From JAFGUF01 sp040883315 (lineage in GTDB: Bacteria; Bacillota; Clostridia; Christensenellales; UMGS416), in NCBI GenBank assembly GCA_040883315.1, contig JBFLKU010000007.1, positions 60,031 to 124,030 of the forward strand: a DNA stretch of 64,000 bases, given 5' to 3'. Below the pieces are notes generated by a model. That model had not been told where the DNA came from. It made no database searches and was given only the letters and a program-made list of their open reading frames with translations. Shown piece after piece: positions 24,322-32,810 of this stretch. How positions within the stretch are numbered: position 1 is the stretch's first letter; each line of letters begins with the position of its first letter. A program made the translations under genes and the position numbers.

Positions 24322-25131
24322 TTACTTCGGTATGCCGTTCTGGCATGGCACAGCCACCTGGCATTTGCCGCAGCCGTATCTGGGCGAGCACATCTCCTCC
24401 ACCTTGTCCAAAAACAACATGCATGGATAGTGCTGCTTGCCGTGCTCGAAGCTGATAGCACCGGCAGGGCAGTTTGCTATGCACTTGCCGCATTTGTTGC
24501 AGTATTCGTATATGTCTGTGTATTCGCGTGGGGTAGGTGCATGAAAATAGTTGGTTATCACGCTGGTGAATCTGCCGGCTACGCCTCGCTTGGTGATTAG
24601 CCCGCGGGATAGGGAAAACGTGCCGTGCCCCGCTGCAAACGCTGCGTGCCGCTCGGACCAATTTGGCACGAAGTATGAATTGTCCTGATGCTCCTCGTCA
24701 CCCATGCTCAGCCATTTTCTTTCATCCACGCAGGGGGCTGCTGCTGCGTATCCGCTGCTTTGCAGATATTCAACCAGTGCCTTGGTGCATCGCACTATCA
24801 TTTCCTGCCCTTCGTATCGTGCCTGCAGCCACTCGATGGATGGCATATCCATATTCGCTGCATTGCTTTTTTTCACTTCATCGGATAAAGGAAAGAAAAC
24901 GGATATCACAGTGGAGGCTTCATTCAGCCATTCCTTTGGGGGCATAAATTTATTCTGAAGTATTTCCTTTTTGGTCGCATACTCATGGAATATCCCATCC
25001 TCTGCCGATGCATATGCCACCAGCGGCTCGTCATACATTTTCAGCCCTATCATTGCTTCATTTGCTGCATTTTCCTTGGTGATGTATGTGTTTTTCGCTA
25101 CAAATTCATTTATAAAATTTTCTATATTCAA
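24322..25131 (-). CDS. QueG-like 4Fe-4S reductase
   Basis: 269 residues. The C-terminal third has two [4Fe-4S] cluster motifs: CNKCGKCIANCPAG (about 207-220) and CSPRYGCGKCQVAVPC (about 248-263). The stretch ERHAAFAAGHGTFSLSRGLIT before them matches the cobalamin-facing part of epoxyqueuosine reductase. The chain is shorter than canonical QueG (about 380 residues) and lacks its C-terminal HEAT-like part. It may be one of the QueG-related proteins of anaerobes with other reductive roles. The start follows GAGGTTAATTTG. It lies 12 bases from the MIF-like gene, so the two form an operon. Confidence 0.8.
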   Translation of the reverse strand: MNIENFINEFVAKNTYITKENAANEAMIGLKMYDEPLVAYASAEDGIFHEYATKKEILQNKFMPPKEWLNEASTVISVFFPLSDEVKKSNAANMDMPSIEWLQARYEGQEMIVRCTKALVEYLQSSGYAAAAPCVDERKWLSMGDEEHQDNSYFVPNWSERHAAFAAGHGTFSLSRGLITKRGVAGRFTSVITNYFHAPTPREYTDIYEYCNKCGKCIANCPAGAISFEHGKQHYPCMLFLDKVEEMCSPRYGCGKCQVAVPCQNGIPK

Positions 25132-25143
25132 ATTAACCTCAAA

Positions 25144-25491
25144 CTAGGAGATAAAGCTGCCCTTATATCCCCACTCTGCTTTGTCGGAGAAAATCACGTA
25201 TATATGGCTTTCCGGTATGCCAAGATTGCTATTTAAAAATTCGCACAAAAATGTGTTCACTTGCTTCTTGGTGCTGCTGGATGTATTGCCGAATACTTTT
25301 ATGTGCACTACTGCGCCGCTTTCCACGCGGCTGCCGCCCATAAAAAGATTGTCAGCTGTGTTCAGATCCACCATTATGGTGTCTATGCCCTTGCCTAGAA
25401 TTGTAGATAGGCTATCTGTTATTTCAGATGCTATATCTTCTGCATTTGTGCTGTCTATTTTGCTGGTGGTTTTTACATTGATATATGGCAT
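25144..25491 (-). CDS. MIF/tautomerase-superfamily protein
   Basis: 115 residues, the exact size of animal macrophage migration inhibitory factor. The start MPYINVKTTSKI exposes Pro2, the catalytic base of this superfamily after Met removal. LFMGGS near 60, VVHIKVFG near 74 and the tail SHIYVIFSDKAEWGYKGSFI match the MIF strand order. A trimer with phenylpyruvate-type keto-enol tautomerase activity is expected. The protein has no signal peptide. In host-associated bacteria MIF homologues have been discussed as immunomodulators, which cannot be judged here. Confidence 0.85.
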   Translation of the reverse strand: MPYINVKTTSKIDSTNAEDIASEITDSLSTILGKGIDTIMVDLNTADNLFMGGSRVESGAVVHIKVFGNTSSSTKKQVNTFLCEFLNSNLGIPESHIYVIFSDKAEWGYKGSFIS

Positions 25492-25604
25492 ATTTGCTCC
25501 TCCTTTTTTTCATATTATATCACATTTTTTATTTGCTGAATGAAATGTTTTATAGTTTTATATATTATAAATGTGGCTAATTTTTAAATAAATGTTACGA
25601 AACA

Positions 25605-25633
25605 TTTACAATAAATCGCCTTGGTGGTAAAAT
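25605..25633 (+). promoter_or_regulatory. Promoter of the surface-protein genes at 25666
   Basis: TTTACA (25605-25610) and TAAAAT (25628-25633) with a 17-base spacer, 33 bases upstream of the ATG. Confidence 0.6.
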
Positions 25634-25665
25634 AATGGACATATACTATAAGTGGAAAGAAGAAA

Positions 25666-26067
25666 ATGAAGCATACAATTAAAATAATAGTTATTATGAT
25701 AGCACTATTGAGCGTATCCATCCCGGCTGCGGCGCATGAGGCGGATACCATTGCGGCCGTCAGCGAGGATGTGACGGAGGAACCAACCGCCAGCCCAAGC
25801 CCTTCGCCGTCGCCCACAGCTGAGCCAACCCCCACGCCCACAGAGCAGCCAACCGCAACGCCAACAGCCACCCCGACGCCAACCCCCACCATCACATTGA
25901 TGCCTACGCCGGAAAACAGCGGCAAGCCAGGGGGAACAGGCAGAACTATATTATCCATGCTGCTGATTTTTATATTGGTGCTTTTGATTGTGGCATTTGT
26001 ATGGGTGATAATACAGTATAGAGGTGCTAGGGGAAGCAATAAAAAATATTATAAATACATGAAATAA
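25666..26067 (+). CDS. Secreted Pro/Thr-rich protein with C-terminal membrane anchor
   Basis: 133 residues. An N-terminal signal peptide (about 1-24, ending in AAAHEA) leads to a low-complexity stalk of PT and SP pairs (about 45-80), the kind used as a wall-spanning spacer and often glycosylated. A membrane helix (about 95-117) and a short basic tail follow. There is no folded domain, so it looks like a linker or membrane-bound stalk. The last 40 codons are duplicated in degenerate form at 27997, behind the next gene. It lies 22 bases upstream of the LRR lipoprotein. Confidence 0.65.
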   Translation: MKHTIKIIVIMIALLSVSIPAAAHEADTIAAVSEDVTEEPTASPSPSPSPTAEPTPTPTEQPTATPTATPTPTPTITLMPTPENSGKPGGTGRTILSMLLIFILVLLIVAFVWVIIQYRGARGSNKKYYKYMK

Positions 26068-26089
26068 GATATAGATAGAAGAGGTTTAG

Positions 26090-27997
26090 ATGAAGAAGAA
26101 AATTACATTGCTTTTTATGTTTGCACTTTGTGTGGTGCTTTTATCGTCCTGCAGTGCAGATGCCAAACCAGAGAATGCACCAACGCCTACAGCAGAGCCA
26201 ACACCAATACCTACAGAAAAGCCAATTCCAGAGCTGGATTTTGATGTGGATGAGTATTTGGACAAGGAATACGAAATAAATTTTCGTGGAAGCGTAGATA
26301 ACCCAATAATTTATATAGAAGTAGATAATGATAATGGTTATTACATATTAACAATGGATGATGTAGTTTATTATTCAAGCTATAATGGAATTATTATATC
26401 CAATGAAGATACAAATAAGAATATTGAAAATCTGATAATTGAAGAATATAGCGTTTATGGGGAGCTGAAAGGCAAATGTGAATATCATAATGTTATGCTT
26501 TATACAAATTCAGCAAAGGATCAAGAGAACTTTGAATCAGAAGCGAAGCAAGTGGAATATTTGTTTGCTATTGATTACTGGTATAATGAAGACATAAACA
26601 TAGATTTAATGTTGTCAGAAATTGCTTTAATGAAGGATATTAAGGTTATTGAATTTCCATCATCTTATTATATAGACCATATGGATGTTTTTCACGAGAT
26701 GCCATATTTAATAGGCCTAGAAATATATACAACTATAGAAAATATACCTGAATTGACGCAATTAAGGGAATTACATCTATTTAATTATGATTCTAATATT
26801 AAGGATTTCAGCTCACTGCGGAAAATGGAAAATATAAGAGACTTGGAAATTAAAAGTAGTGGTCTGAAGGATTTATCTGACATATGCAATTTCTCTAGTT
26901 TAGATACATTAGTACTATCAGGGTGTGAAGACCTTGTAGATATATCTGCGCTGAGTAAGATGAAAAACCTGAAATCACTGCAAATACAGAACTGCGAAAA
27001 TATACAAATAGTAAATGTAGAAGAGTGCGAACAACTAGAAAATTTAGAAATTGTGATGGATTCTGAAGATTTGGGCTTTATTTCAAAATGCAGAAATTTA
27101 AAATCACTATCTATTATTGGAGAGTGTAAAGATATATCTACCATTAGCAACCTAAAGAAACTAGAGCGACTATCACTGGACGGGAATTTTGAAGACGTTA
27201 CAGGATTATGGGGACTAACAAATTTAAAAGAGCTTTATTTGGATTTGTCTTTGGAAACTGATATTGAGCAAATAAAAAATTTATCTTGTCTAGTAAAGCT
27301 GGATATAGAGTTAACTAGCAATATTAAGTCTTATGCTCCTATTGGATATTTAAAGAATCTGAAAGAACTTAGCTTGCTAGGAGACCGGTATAATTCTTCA
27401 TATTATGACGAGAGTCTTGCGTTTTTAGAAAATCTTGATCATTTAGAATCTCTTGAGTTATGTGCTTTTGACGTAGATGCCTCGCCCATATACAGTCTGA
27501 GTAATTTAAAAAAATTGAATATAATTGGATATTTTAAAGAGAGCATATTCAAAGGATTGGAAAACCTAGAAGAACTGGTGATTGAAAATTATGCAATGAG
27601 AAATTTTGATGATTTGAAATGCTTACATAATCTAAAAAGTTTATCAATTACTTACGGAATAGAAATCACTGATATGTCAGGAATAAGATATTTGACCAAC
27701 TTAGAATATTTATATATTAAAGATATTAATATAGATAGAATAACAGATTTAGGTAATCTGGATAAGCTGAAAATAATTGAGCTATCATGCTGTGATATCT
27801 ATATTCCTGAAAATCTAGATGGAATAGCAGATGCTAAAAATCTGGAAAGGCTATGCGTATGGGGAGACGGAGAAGATATAAGCTTTGGATTTGTTTTAGA
27901 TATGGATAAACTAAAATTTTTGGAAGTGTCATGTGTGAACATAACAGACAGAGATGAATGGATAGATGAGTTTGAAGGGATTTTTATTGAGAAGTGA
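26090..27997 (+). CDS. Leucine-rich-repeat surface lipoprotein
   Basis: 635 residues. The signal peptide ends in the lipobox LLSSC (Cys21), so the protein is lipid-anchored outside the cell. A PT/EP-rich spacer (about 28-50) follows, then a unique domain to about 200. From about 210 on there are many 20-25-residue leucine-rich repeats of the internalin-like type (units such as LKNLKELSLLG and LKSLSIIGECKDIS). These build a curved surface for protein binding, and their partner is unknown. It is related to the lipoprotein at 51957 in architecture. The ribosome site GAAGAGG is present. Base composition is much more AT-rich than the neighbouring gene at 25666. Confidence 0.88.
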   Translation: MKKKITLLFMFALCVVLLSSCSADAKPENAPTPTAEPTPIPTEKPIPELDFDVDEYLDKEYEINFRGSVDNPIIYIEVDNDNGYYILTMDDVVYYSSYNGIIISNEDTNKNIENLIIEEYSVYGELKGKCEYHNVMLYTNSAKDQENFESEAKQVEYLFAIDYWYNEDINIDLMLSEIALMKDIKVIEFPSSYYIDHMDVFHEMPYLIGLEIYTTIENIPELTQLRELHLFNYDSNIKDFSSLRKMENIRDLEIKSSGLKDLSDICNFSSLDTLVLSGCEDLVDISALSKMKNLKSLQIQNCENIQIVNVEECEQLENLEIVMDSEDLGFISKCRNLKSLSIIGECKDISTISNLKKLERLSLDGNFEDVTGLWGLTNLKELYLDLSLETDIEQIKNLSCLVKLDIELTSNIKSYAPIGYLKNLKELSLLGDRYNSSYYDESLAFLENLDHLESLELCAFDVDASPIYSLSNLKKLNIIGYFKESIFKGLENLEELVIENYAMRNFDDLKCLHNLKSLSITYGIEITDMSGIRYLTNLEYLYIKDINIDRITDLGNLDKLKIIELSCCDIYIPENLDGIADAKNLERLCVWGDGEDISFGFVLDMDKLKFLEVSCVNITDRDEWIDEFEGIFIEK

Positions 27998-28107
27998 TGC
28001 CAACGCCGGAAAACAGCGGCAAGACCGAACGAACAGGCAGAGCTATATTGTCCGTGCTGTTGATTTTTCATATTGGTGTGTTCCTTAATATTTGCCGAAA
28101 AAGATGA
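27997..28107 (+). pseudogene. Duplicated 3' fragment of the 25666 gene
   Basis: The bases after the LRR stop repeat the end of the 25666 gene: ATGCCAACGCCGGAAAACAG and the following 60 bases match 25900-25980 at roughly 85%. A one-base insertion (TTTTTCAT versus TTTTTAT) breaks the frame, so the membrane anchor is garbled and a stop follows at 28105. The frame opens directly on the LRR stop (TGATG). It looks like the scar of a tandem duplication or of a recombination that brought the LRR gene in. Confidence 0.75.
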
Positions 28108-28108
28108 A

Positions 28109-29743
28109 TTACTTTTCTACCTTCACCAGACCATACGCCTCCACCAGATCGTTGCGCACATACACAGTGACTGCAGACCAAAGCCGAACACTGTCGTTTT
28201 TCACGAATATCTGCTGATAGGCAACCAAGACTGGAGTGTAGTCATGCATGGTTATTTCACCATCGAATATGTATTCCAAATCCACGCTTCCAATCAGCAC
28301 ATCCGGTGCACCTATTTCGCGCCATTTTGCAAGAGTTTGGTCTATGTACTCTTGGTCTGCCATGAAGTGCTGAATATATCCTGCTTTGCCGTCATTCAGT
28401 GAATAGATTATATTTCTGCCAAAGTATGCGTTCACCGTAGCGTCCCGCTGAATATTCAGGCAGTCATGTTCTGTTTCTGTGCAGTCCTCTAGTGTTCGAA
28501 AGGCTGCCATGATGTTAGCATCTTCCAGATTGTTTTCCTTTATAAATTCGGCAATCTCCCTCTTACTGTCGTATGGATATCGTACGTCATTTATTATCAC
28601 GCTGATATTCCAATACATCGGAATCAAGATGCATATTGCTGCAAAGACACCCAAAGACTTTTTTATCATCACTTCTGCCGTTTGCTTGTCTGGGCTGCTT
28701 TTTGTCAGCCAATTGGGTATAGTTATAATGAAGCTTTCCTCAAAGCATATCCATGCAATAAAAAGCGTGAAATAGGAGATAACGGGTATGTGATGCTCTG
28801 AAAAATACATAGTGCCAGCAAAGAGAGCAAACAAAACATACGGTATTATAGTTTCTTTCAGCTTGCCCTTGGATTTAGAAACAATATATACAGCCAGCGT
28901 ATATATCGCAAATACTGCTATGCCGATGATCGCTGTGTATATGGGTATTTCACCCTTGAATATATGGTATTCCCCTGTGAAATGGTGGGCGAAAACTGCC
29001 TCGGTTGGTGCAAGTATAAACATGTAGAAAAGTCTGTATACCAAAGGCTGGCTTTTGGGGTAGTATGTGGCGATGGCGTCTTTGCTGGGAAAGATTAGAT
29101 ATATCAAAAGCATTGTCACAAAAAGCAGACCTAACATCCATAATGTGCGTTTGTCTTTCAGCAGAGATTTTGTTAAGCCCAACAGCCCTTTTTCGCCGAT
29201 TATCTCCAGCAGCCAGACTATGCACAGACCGCCTGCGAATATTACTCCGTATATGGAGGATAGACAGAGCAGAGCCATTGAAAGCACATAAAATATCGGC
29301 TTTGTGTTTCTGGATTTATATGATATTGCCATCAGCACAAATGCCAGCATTGTGATGCTATAGCATCTGGCGACTACGCCGTACAGATAGAAAAAATAAT
29401 AGGTGAATGGCAGTGCGTAGCGTATTGCCCGCATAAAGGGAGCTTTATAAATAAACAAAGATATTGCAATTGCATTTATTATGATAGATGCAGATTTTAG
29501 ACCTATTTCAAATGGGATATTGCTTTTAGCAAAAGGAACAAGGTATAGATGCCACAAAGCCGGGTGAGCCTCGTAGTGGGGAATGCGAAATATTATATCC
29601 ATTATGCTGGCATCCCGTGCTATTAAATATGCCTGAACTTCATCGAACCAAGGCTCGTGAAAATATGTGACTACAGCTAGGGCAACAATATATATTAGAA
29701 TAATAATAGGGTTCAGAATTTTATCAATACTGTTTTTTTTCAT
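28109..29743 (-). CDS. GT39/ArnT-like polytopic glycosyltransferase
   Basis: 544 residues with about ten to twelve membrane helices. Near the N-terminus EPWFDEVQAY (about 30-39) is the acidic first-loop motif of GT-C transferases, where Asp/Glu bind metal and the polyprenyl-phosphate sugar. HPALWHLYLVPF (about 60) follows the same pattern. The C-terminal 140 residues are outside and soluble. It would transfer a sugar from a lipid-phosphate donor to a surface molecule on the outer membrane face. The acceptor is unknown. It is monocistronic; its 3' end lies just beyond the fragment at 27997. Confidence 0.75.
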   Translation of the reverse strand: MKKNSIDKILNPIIILIYIVALAVVTYFHEPWFDEVQAYLIARDASIMDIIFRIPHYEAHPALWHLYLVPFAKSNIPFEIGLKSASIIINAIAISLFIYKAPFMRAIRYALPFTYYFFYLYGVVARCYSITMLAFVLMAISYKSRNTKPIFYVLSMALLCLSSIYGVIFAGGLCIVWLLEIIGEKGLLGLTKSLLKDKRTLWMLGLLFVTMLLIYLIFPSKDAIATYYPKSQPLVYRLFYMFILAPTEAVFAHHFTGEYHIFKGEIPIYTAIIGIAVFAIYTLAVYIVSKSKGKLKETIIPYVLFALFAGTMYFSEHHIPVISYFTLFIAWICFEESFIITIPNWLTKSSPDKQTAEVMIKKSLGVFAAICILIPMYWNISVIINDVRYPYDSKREIAEFIKENNLEDANIMAAFRTLEDCTETEHDCLNIQRDATVNAYFGRNIIYSLNDGKAGYIQHFMADQEYIDQTLAKWREIGAPDVLIGSVDLEYIFDGEITMHDYTPVLVAYQQIFVKNDSVRLWSAVTVYVRNDLVEAYGLVKVEK

Positions 29744-29874
29744 GTCTTCCTCTGAATGTGCTTAAATTATTTAAAGTGATTATATCATATATATGAGGAA
29801 AAAACATGGCTGAAATGAAATGCAGAAATAGTAGATAAAAGACTTGAGTAAAAATTGTGTTATTTTTTGCAAAA

Positions 29875-29903
29875 CAAAATCCCCCGGCTAGGCCGAGGGA
29901 TTG
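29875..29903 (-). terminator. Terminator of the solute-binding lipoprotein gene
   Basis: AATCCCTCGGCC / GGCCGGGGGATT stem on the minus strand followed by a TTTTG run, 24 bases past the stop. Confidence 0.75.
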
Positions 29904-29925
29904 TGTCATTTTGTAATAAGAAACT

Positions 29926-30708
29926 CTATTGCAGAGTCGTGTCGATATTTTGAGTGTAGTCTTCTCCTAGGTATTTTTCAGATAGCTCAGAAAGTACTCC
30001 ATCTTTTTTTAGAGCTGCCAATGCATCATTCAGCTCGTGAACGAGCTTTTCATTTCCCAGATTTACAGCTATGCCCAAAGGCTCGTTTGTAAGATGAGCA
30101 GAGCTTATTTCAAACTGATCAGGGAACTTGTCGCAAATGTCTATGGCTACTGCCATGTCGCAGATTATGCAGTCTAGCTGCTCTGCCTTCAGTGCGGCGA
30201 TGCACACAGACATTGTCTCGTAGCGAACCAAGGTGAAGTCAATTTTACCGAGCAAATCCGATGCTATTGTGTCCACAGTGCTCTCTGCTTCCACTCCTGC
30301 GGACATGCCCGCTAGGCTCTCTATCGATGTGATGGTATCCACCAGCTCGGGGCGTGTAACTATTACTGAGCCATTTGCCAGATAAGGGTCTGTGAAGTCC
30401 AGATACACTGATTTGCTTTTGGTCATAGAAACGGAGGAAATCAAAATGTCAACTGTTCGGTCTTTTAGTGTGCCCATCATGTCCTCACGGTGAATAACCA
30501 CAAATTCTAGTTCACTGCCCATTTCTTTTGCAAGTTCTTTTGCCAGCTCCACCTCAAATCCCTCCAGTTCATCGGAACTGGTGCGATATCCCATAGGCGG
30601 ATAGTCGTCTGTTACGCCAACTTTAATCACTTTTTCGCCTTTGCTGCAGCCTGCCAGAGATATGGCAGCAATCGCTAAAATCAAAATTAATACAAAAAAC
30701 CGTTTCAT
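29926..30708 (-). CDS. Amino-acid-type solute-binding lipoprotein (SBP family 3)
   Basis: 260 residues. The signal peptide ends in a lipobox SLAGC (Cys21). The mature part follows the PBP2 fold: KVGVTDDYPPMGYR opens lobe 1, LEGFEVELAKELAKEMGSEL and TVDILISSVSMTKSKS form the amino-acid pocket, and LGIAVNLGNEKLVHELNDAL closes lobe 1. These proteins deliver polar amino acids to an ABC importer, or sense them. No permease or ATPase gene is adjacent, so the partner lies elsewhere or the protein acts alone. AGGAGGAGT precedes the ATG. Confidence 0.9.
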   Translation of the reverse strand: MKRFFVLILILAIAAISLAGCSKGEKVIKVGVTDDYPPMGYRTSSDELEGFEVELAKELAKEMGSELEFVVIHREDMMGTLKDRTVDILISSVSMTKSKSVYLDFTDPYLANGSVIVTRPELVDTITSIESLAGMSAGVEAESTVDTIASDLLGKIDFTLVRYETMSVCIAALKAEQLDCIICDMAVAIDICDKFPDQFEISSAHLTNEPLGIAVNLGNEKLVHELNDALAALKKDGVLSELSEKYLGEDYTQNIDTTLQ

Positions 30709-31027
30709 AGTACTCCTCCTTCTATATATGGTTTTATAAGCCTAATTTACATCGAATAAACACCAGCGTAAAGGGTGTTTACAGTATCTTAACTTTTTGT
30801 TATTTTTGTTAATAAATGATACATATTCTAAAAGCATGTTAAATGCGTGTAAAGGAGCAGAATAATTATAAATGCAATACTGTGTTTTTTTAACCAATTA
30901 GACAAAATTTATGAAAAAAACCAAAAAAAATTTGATTTTGACAACTATTCGACAATATTCGACGGCAGTTACATAGTATTTTAAAAGAAAAAAGTGTATA
31001 TTTATATGGTGCAGTTAAAATCAAACT

Positions 31028-31107
31028 AGGGGAGTAACAAAGAAGATAACAAACAGAGACCAGTACATGATCTACCTGATGAAAACCAGTCCGCCAATTA
31101 AAAAATT
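31028..31107 (+). pseudogene. Possible 5' remnant of a lost gene
   Basis: After a good AGGGGAG the frame reads K-I-T-N-R-D-Q-Y-M-I-Y-L-M-K-T-S-P-P, which has protein-like composition but begins with an ATA codon and runs into the 3' end of the Xre gene. It may be the cut-off start of a gene disrupted when the 31.1-33.3 kb module arrived. The rest of the 400-base gap (30709-31109) holds AT-rich sequence and two close TATTCGAC motifs, with no gene. Confidence 0.25.
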
Positions 31108-31109
31108 TT

Positions 31110-31430
31110 TCATTCGTCTACTTTTAAAATTTTCTCGATTGCTTTTGCCAAAGCGTTGACATGGGCTTTGTCGCTCTGCTTTGCTTTTTTATATATTTCC
31201 AGCAGTTCGCGTTCTTGTTTTGATATAGAATATTCATTTCCGCTATCAATATCCAAAAGATAGTCTACGGACACATTAAAAATACCAGAAAGTTCTTTTA
31301 AAGTTTCAAATCCGGGTTGACGTTTTCCATTTTCATACTGTGAAATGGCACTTTCCGACACCCCTATTTTGTCGGCCAAGTCTTTCATAGTCATTCCGTT
31401 TTCTTTTCTAATTTTTCTTAAATTTTTCAT
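31110..31430 (-). CDS. Xre-family (Cro/CI-type) repressor
   Basis: 106 residues. The N-terminal HTH_3 domain covers about residues 4-59: RKENGMTMKDLADKIGVSES is helix 1 and the turn, AISQYENGKRQPGF the recognition helix, and LKELSGIFNVSVDYLLD closes it. A C-terminal helical tail (about 68-104) mediates dimerisation. It has no peptidase or SOS-cleavable region, so induction is by another route. It faces six 17-bp palindromes in the divergent promoter region, one of which covers its own promoter spacer. It behaves as the master repressor of the phage-like module on its right. Confidence 0.9.
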   Translation of the reverse strand: MKNLRKIRKENGMTMKDLADKIGVSESAISQYENGKRQPGFETLKELSGIFNVSVDYLLDIDSGNEYSISKQERELLEIYKKAKQSDKAHVNALAKAIEKILKVDE

Positions 31431-31447
31431 AGTATAACCTCATCTAG

Positions 31448-31652
31448 AGTATATACTTTACGAAATGTAAAGTAAATATAATTAACAAATCGTTAAGTAT
31501 ATATTTTCTAAACTTGACAAAACGTAAATATTTGTATAAACTTAACAATGCGTTAAGCAAAAAAGACTTAATTTGAAGAATAATTAACGTAATGTAAATA
31601 ATGAATAAATTGTAAACAAATTGCCGTTTTTCATACTTAACGCATTGACAAG
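31448..31652. promoter_or_regulatory. Divergent promoter region with six 17-bp Xre operators
   Basis: Six imperfect palindromes fit CTTAACG-N3-CGTTAAG: 31456-31472, 31481-31497, 31513-31529, 31541-31557, 31583-31599 and 31636-31652. The leftward promoter TTTACT / TATACT (complement of 31471-31476 and 31448-31453, 17-base spacer) contains the first. A rightward promoter TTGACA (31514-31519) / TATAAA (31535-31540, short 15-base spacer) overlaps the third and abuts the fourth. The sixth lies over the ribosome site of the next gene. Confidence 0.8.
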
Positions 31653-31662
31653 GAGAGAAAAA

Positions 31663-31836
31663 GTGATAGATATAGATGAAACCATGGAGCGAATATACAA
31701 AAACCCATTTGAAGCAGAGCCAAAGCCAGTGTATGCATGCAGACTATGCGGCAGGGGAATATACCATGGGGATGTCTACATCAGGCAAGGCAGTAAAAGT
31801 ATCTGCAGTATATGCATAAGCAAGAGAAACAAGTAG
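31663..31836 (+). CDS. Small zinc-binding protein of the phage-like module
   Basis: 57 residues from the GTG at 31663, which has AAGGAGAG 6-13 bases upstream; a TTG at 31621 has no site. CRLC (about 27-30) and CSIC (about 48-51) form a two-CxxC zinc knuckle. The rest is short and charged. Such proteins are common in early phage operons, with functions rarely known. It is the first gene under the operator array. Confidence 0.65.
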   Translation: MIDIDETMERIYKNPFEAEPKPVYACRLCGRGIYHGDVYIRQGSKSICSICISKRNK

Positions 31837-31985
31837 CCTGAAAGCGAAAAAATGGTAATGGCAGTAAAGAGGATGCAAAAGGATTTAAAAAATCCTAGGC
31901 GAAATAAAAAATAGAAAAAAGCAGCGTTAGTTGATGGTGCGAAGCAAAATCAACAAATAGCGGAAAAGCACAACGGGGGTATGTG

Positions 31986-32810
31986 ATGGCAACAAAACGA
32001 ATGCTCAACAAAAACATAACAGAATCGGACAAATTTATAAATCTTTCGGTGCACAGCCAGGCACTGTATTTCCACCTTAACCTGAAGGCGGATGACGAGG
32101 GATTTGTCAGCAGCCCTAATCAGATGATAAAAATGCTGGATTTGAAAAAGGAGCATTTCGATGAGCTGGTGGAAAAGGGATTCATCATCGCATTTGAAAG
32201 CGGAATCTGCCTGGTGTGCCACTGGCACATACACAATAGCATTCGAAAAGACCGTGCCATGGACACCATATATCACATGGAGAAGGAAATGGTGTGCCTA
32301 GATAGCAGCAAGGCCTACGCCATGAAGCCCATAGAAAAAGGGCAAGAAGAGCAGGCAGAGGAGAAGCCGAGTATTCCTTTGGGAATGATGTCCGCACAGA
32401 AGAGAGAAGAAGAGAATAGAAAAGATGAGAATAGGACAGAGAAGCCTAGGCAGGCGGCAATGCCTGCAACTGTGTGTGATGCACGGCTGAATGAAATACT
32501 GAAGGATGAAAGCATTCTGCCAAGGGCACAGACCATACGGGCACTGGGTAAATACATGAAGTCCATGGACTTTGAGTGCATAGAGTACGCTATAGACCAG
32601 AGCCGCCAATGGAACAAGCAGAGCGTGGGGTACGTGTGTGCCATATTGGACAGGCTGCTGGCACAGGGAGTGAAGACCAGAGAGCAGCTGGCGTCGGAGG
32701 TGAAGATACGTCATGGTCCAAATGCAGGCAATGCAAACCAAGGCATGATAGGGCACGGAGGCGGCGATGACTACTACGAAAAAATATTTGAGAGGGCAGA
32801 GGAGCTATGA
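31986..32810 (+). CDS. Phage DnaD-like replisome organiser
   Basis: 274 residues from the ATG at 31986; GGGGG ends 6 bases upstream. The N-terminal 100 residues are a winged-helix replisome-organiser domain (RMLNKNITESDKFINLSVHS, DDEGFVSSPNQMIKML). After a Glu/Lys-rich linker (about 110-155) the C-terminal DnaD/DnaB_2-like helices cover about 160-240, with the YAIDQSRQWNKQSVGYVCAIL segment resembling the family's YxxxI/W motif. In phages such proteins open the origin and load helicase. A loader or helicase gene is not present here, so the module is partial. It overlaps the next gene by 4 bases. Confidence 0.8.
   Translation: MATKRMLNKNITESDKFINLSVHSQALYFHLNLKADDEGFVSSPNQMIKMLDLKKEHFDELVEKGFIIAFESGICLVCHWHIHNSIRKDRAMDTIYHMEKEMVCLDSSKAYAMKPIEKGQEEQAEEKPSIPLGMMSAQKREEENRKDENRTEKPRQAAMPATVCDARLNEILKDESILPRAQTIRALGKYMKSMDFECIEYAIDQSRQWNKQSVGYVCAILDRLLAQGVKTREQLASEVKIRHGPNAGNANQGMIGHGGGDDYYEKIFERAEEL

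Noticed and set aside
24322..25131. True queG (epoxyqueuosine reductase)
   Set aside because: The C-terminal HEAT-like part is missing and the chain is about 110 residues too short, so the call stays at QueG-like.
31857..31916. 20-residue basic frame after the zinc-knuckle gene
   Set aside because: No ribosome site and too short to support; the gap 31837-31985 is left without a gene.
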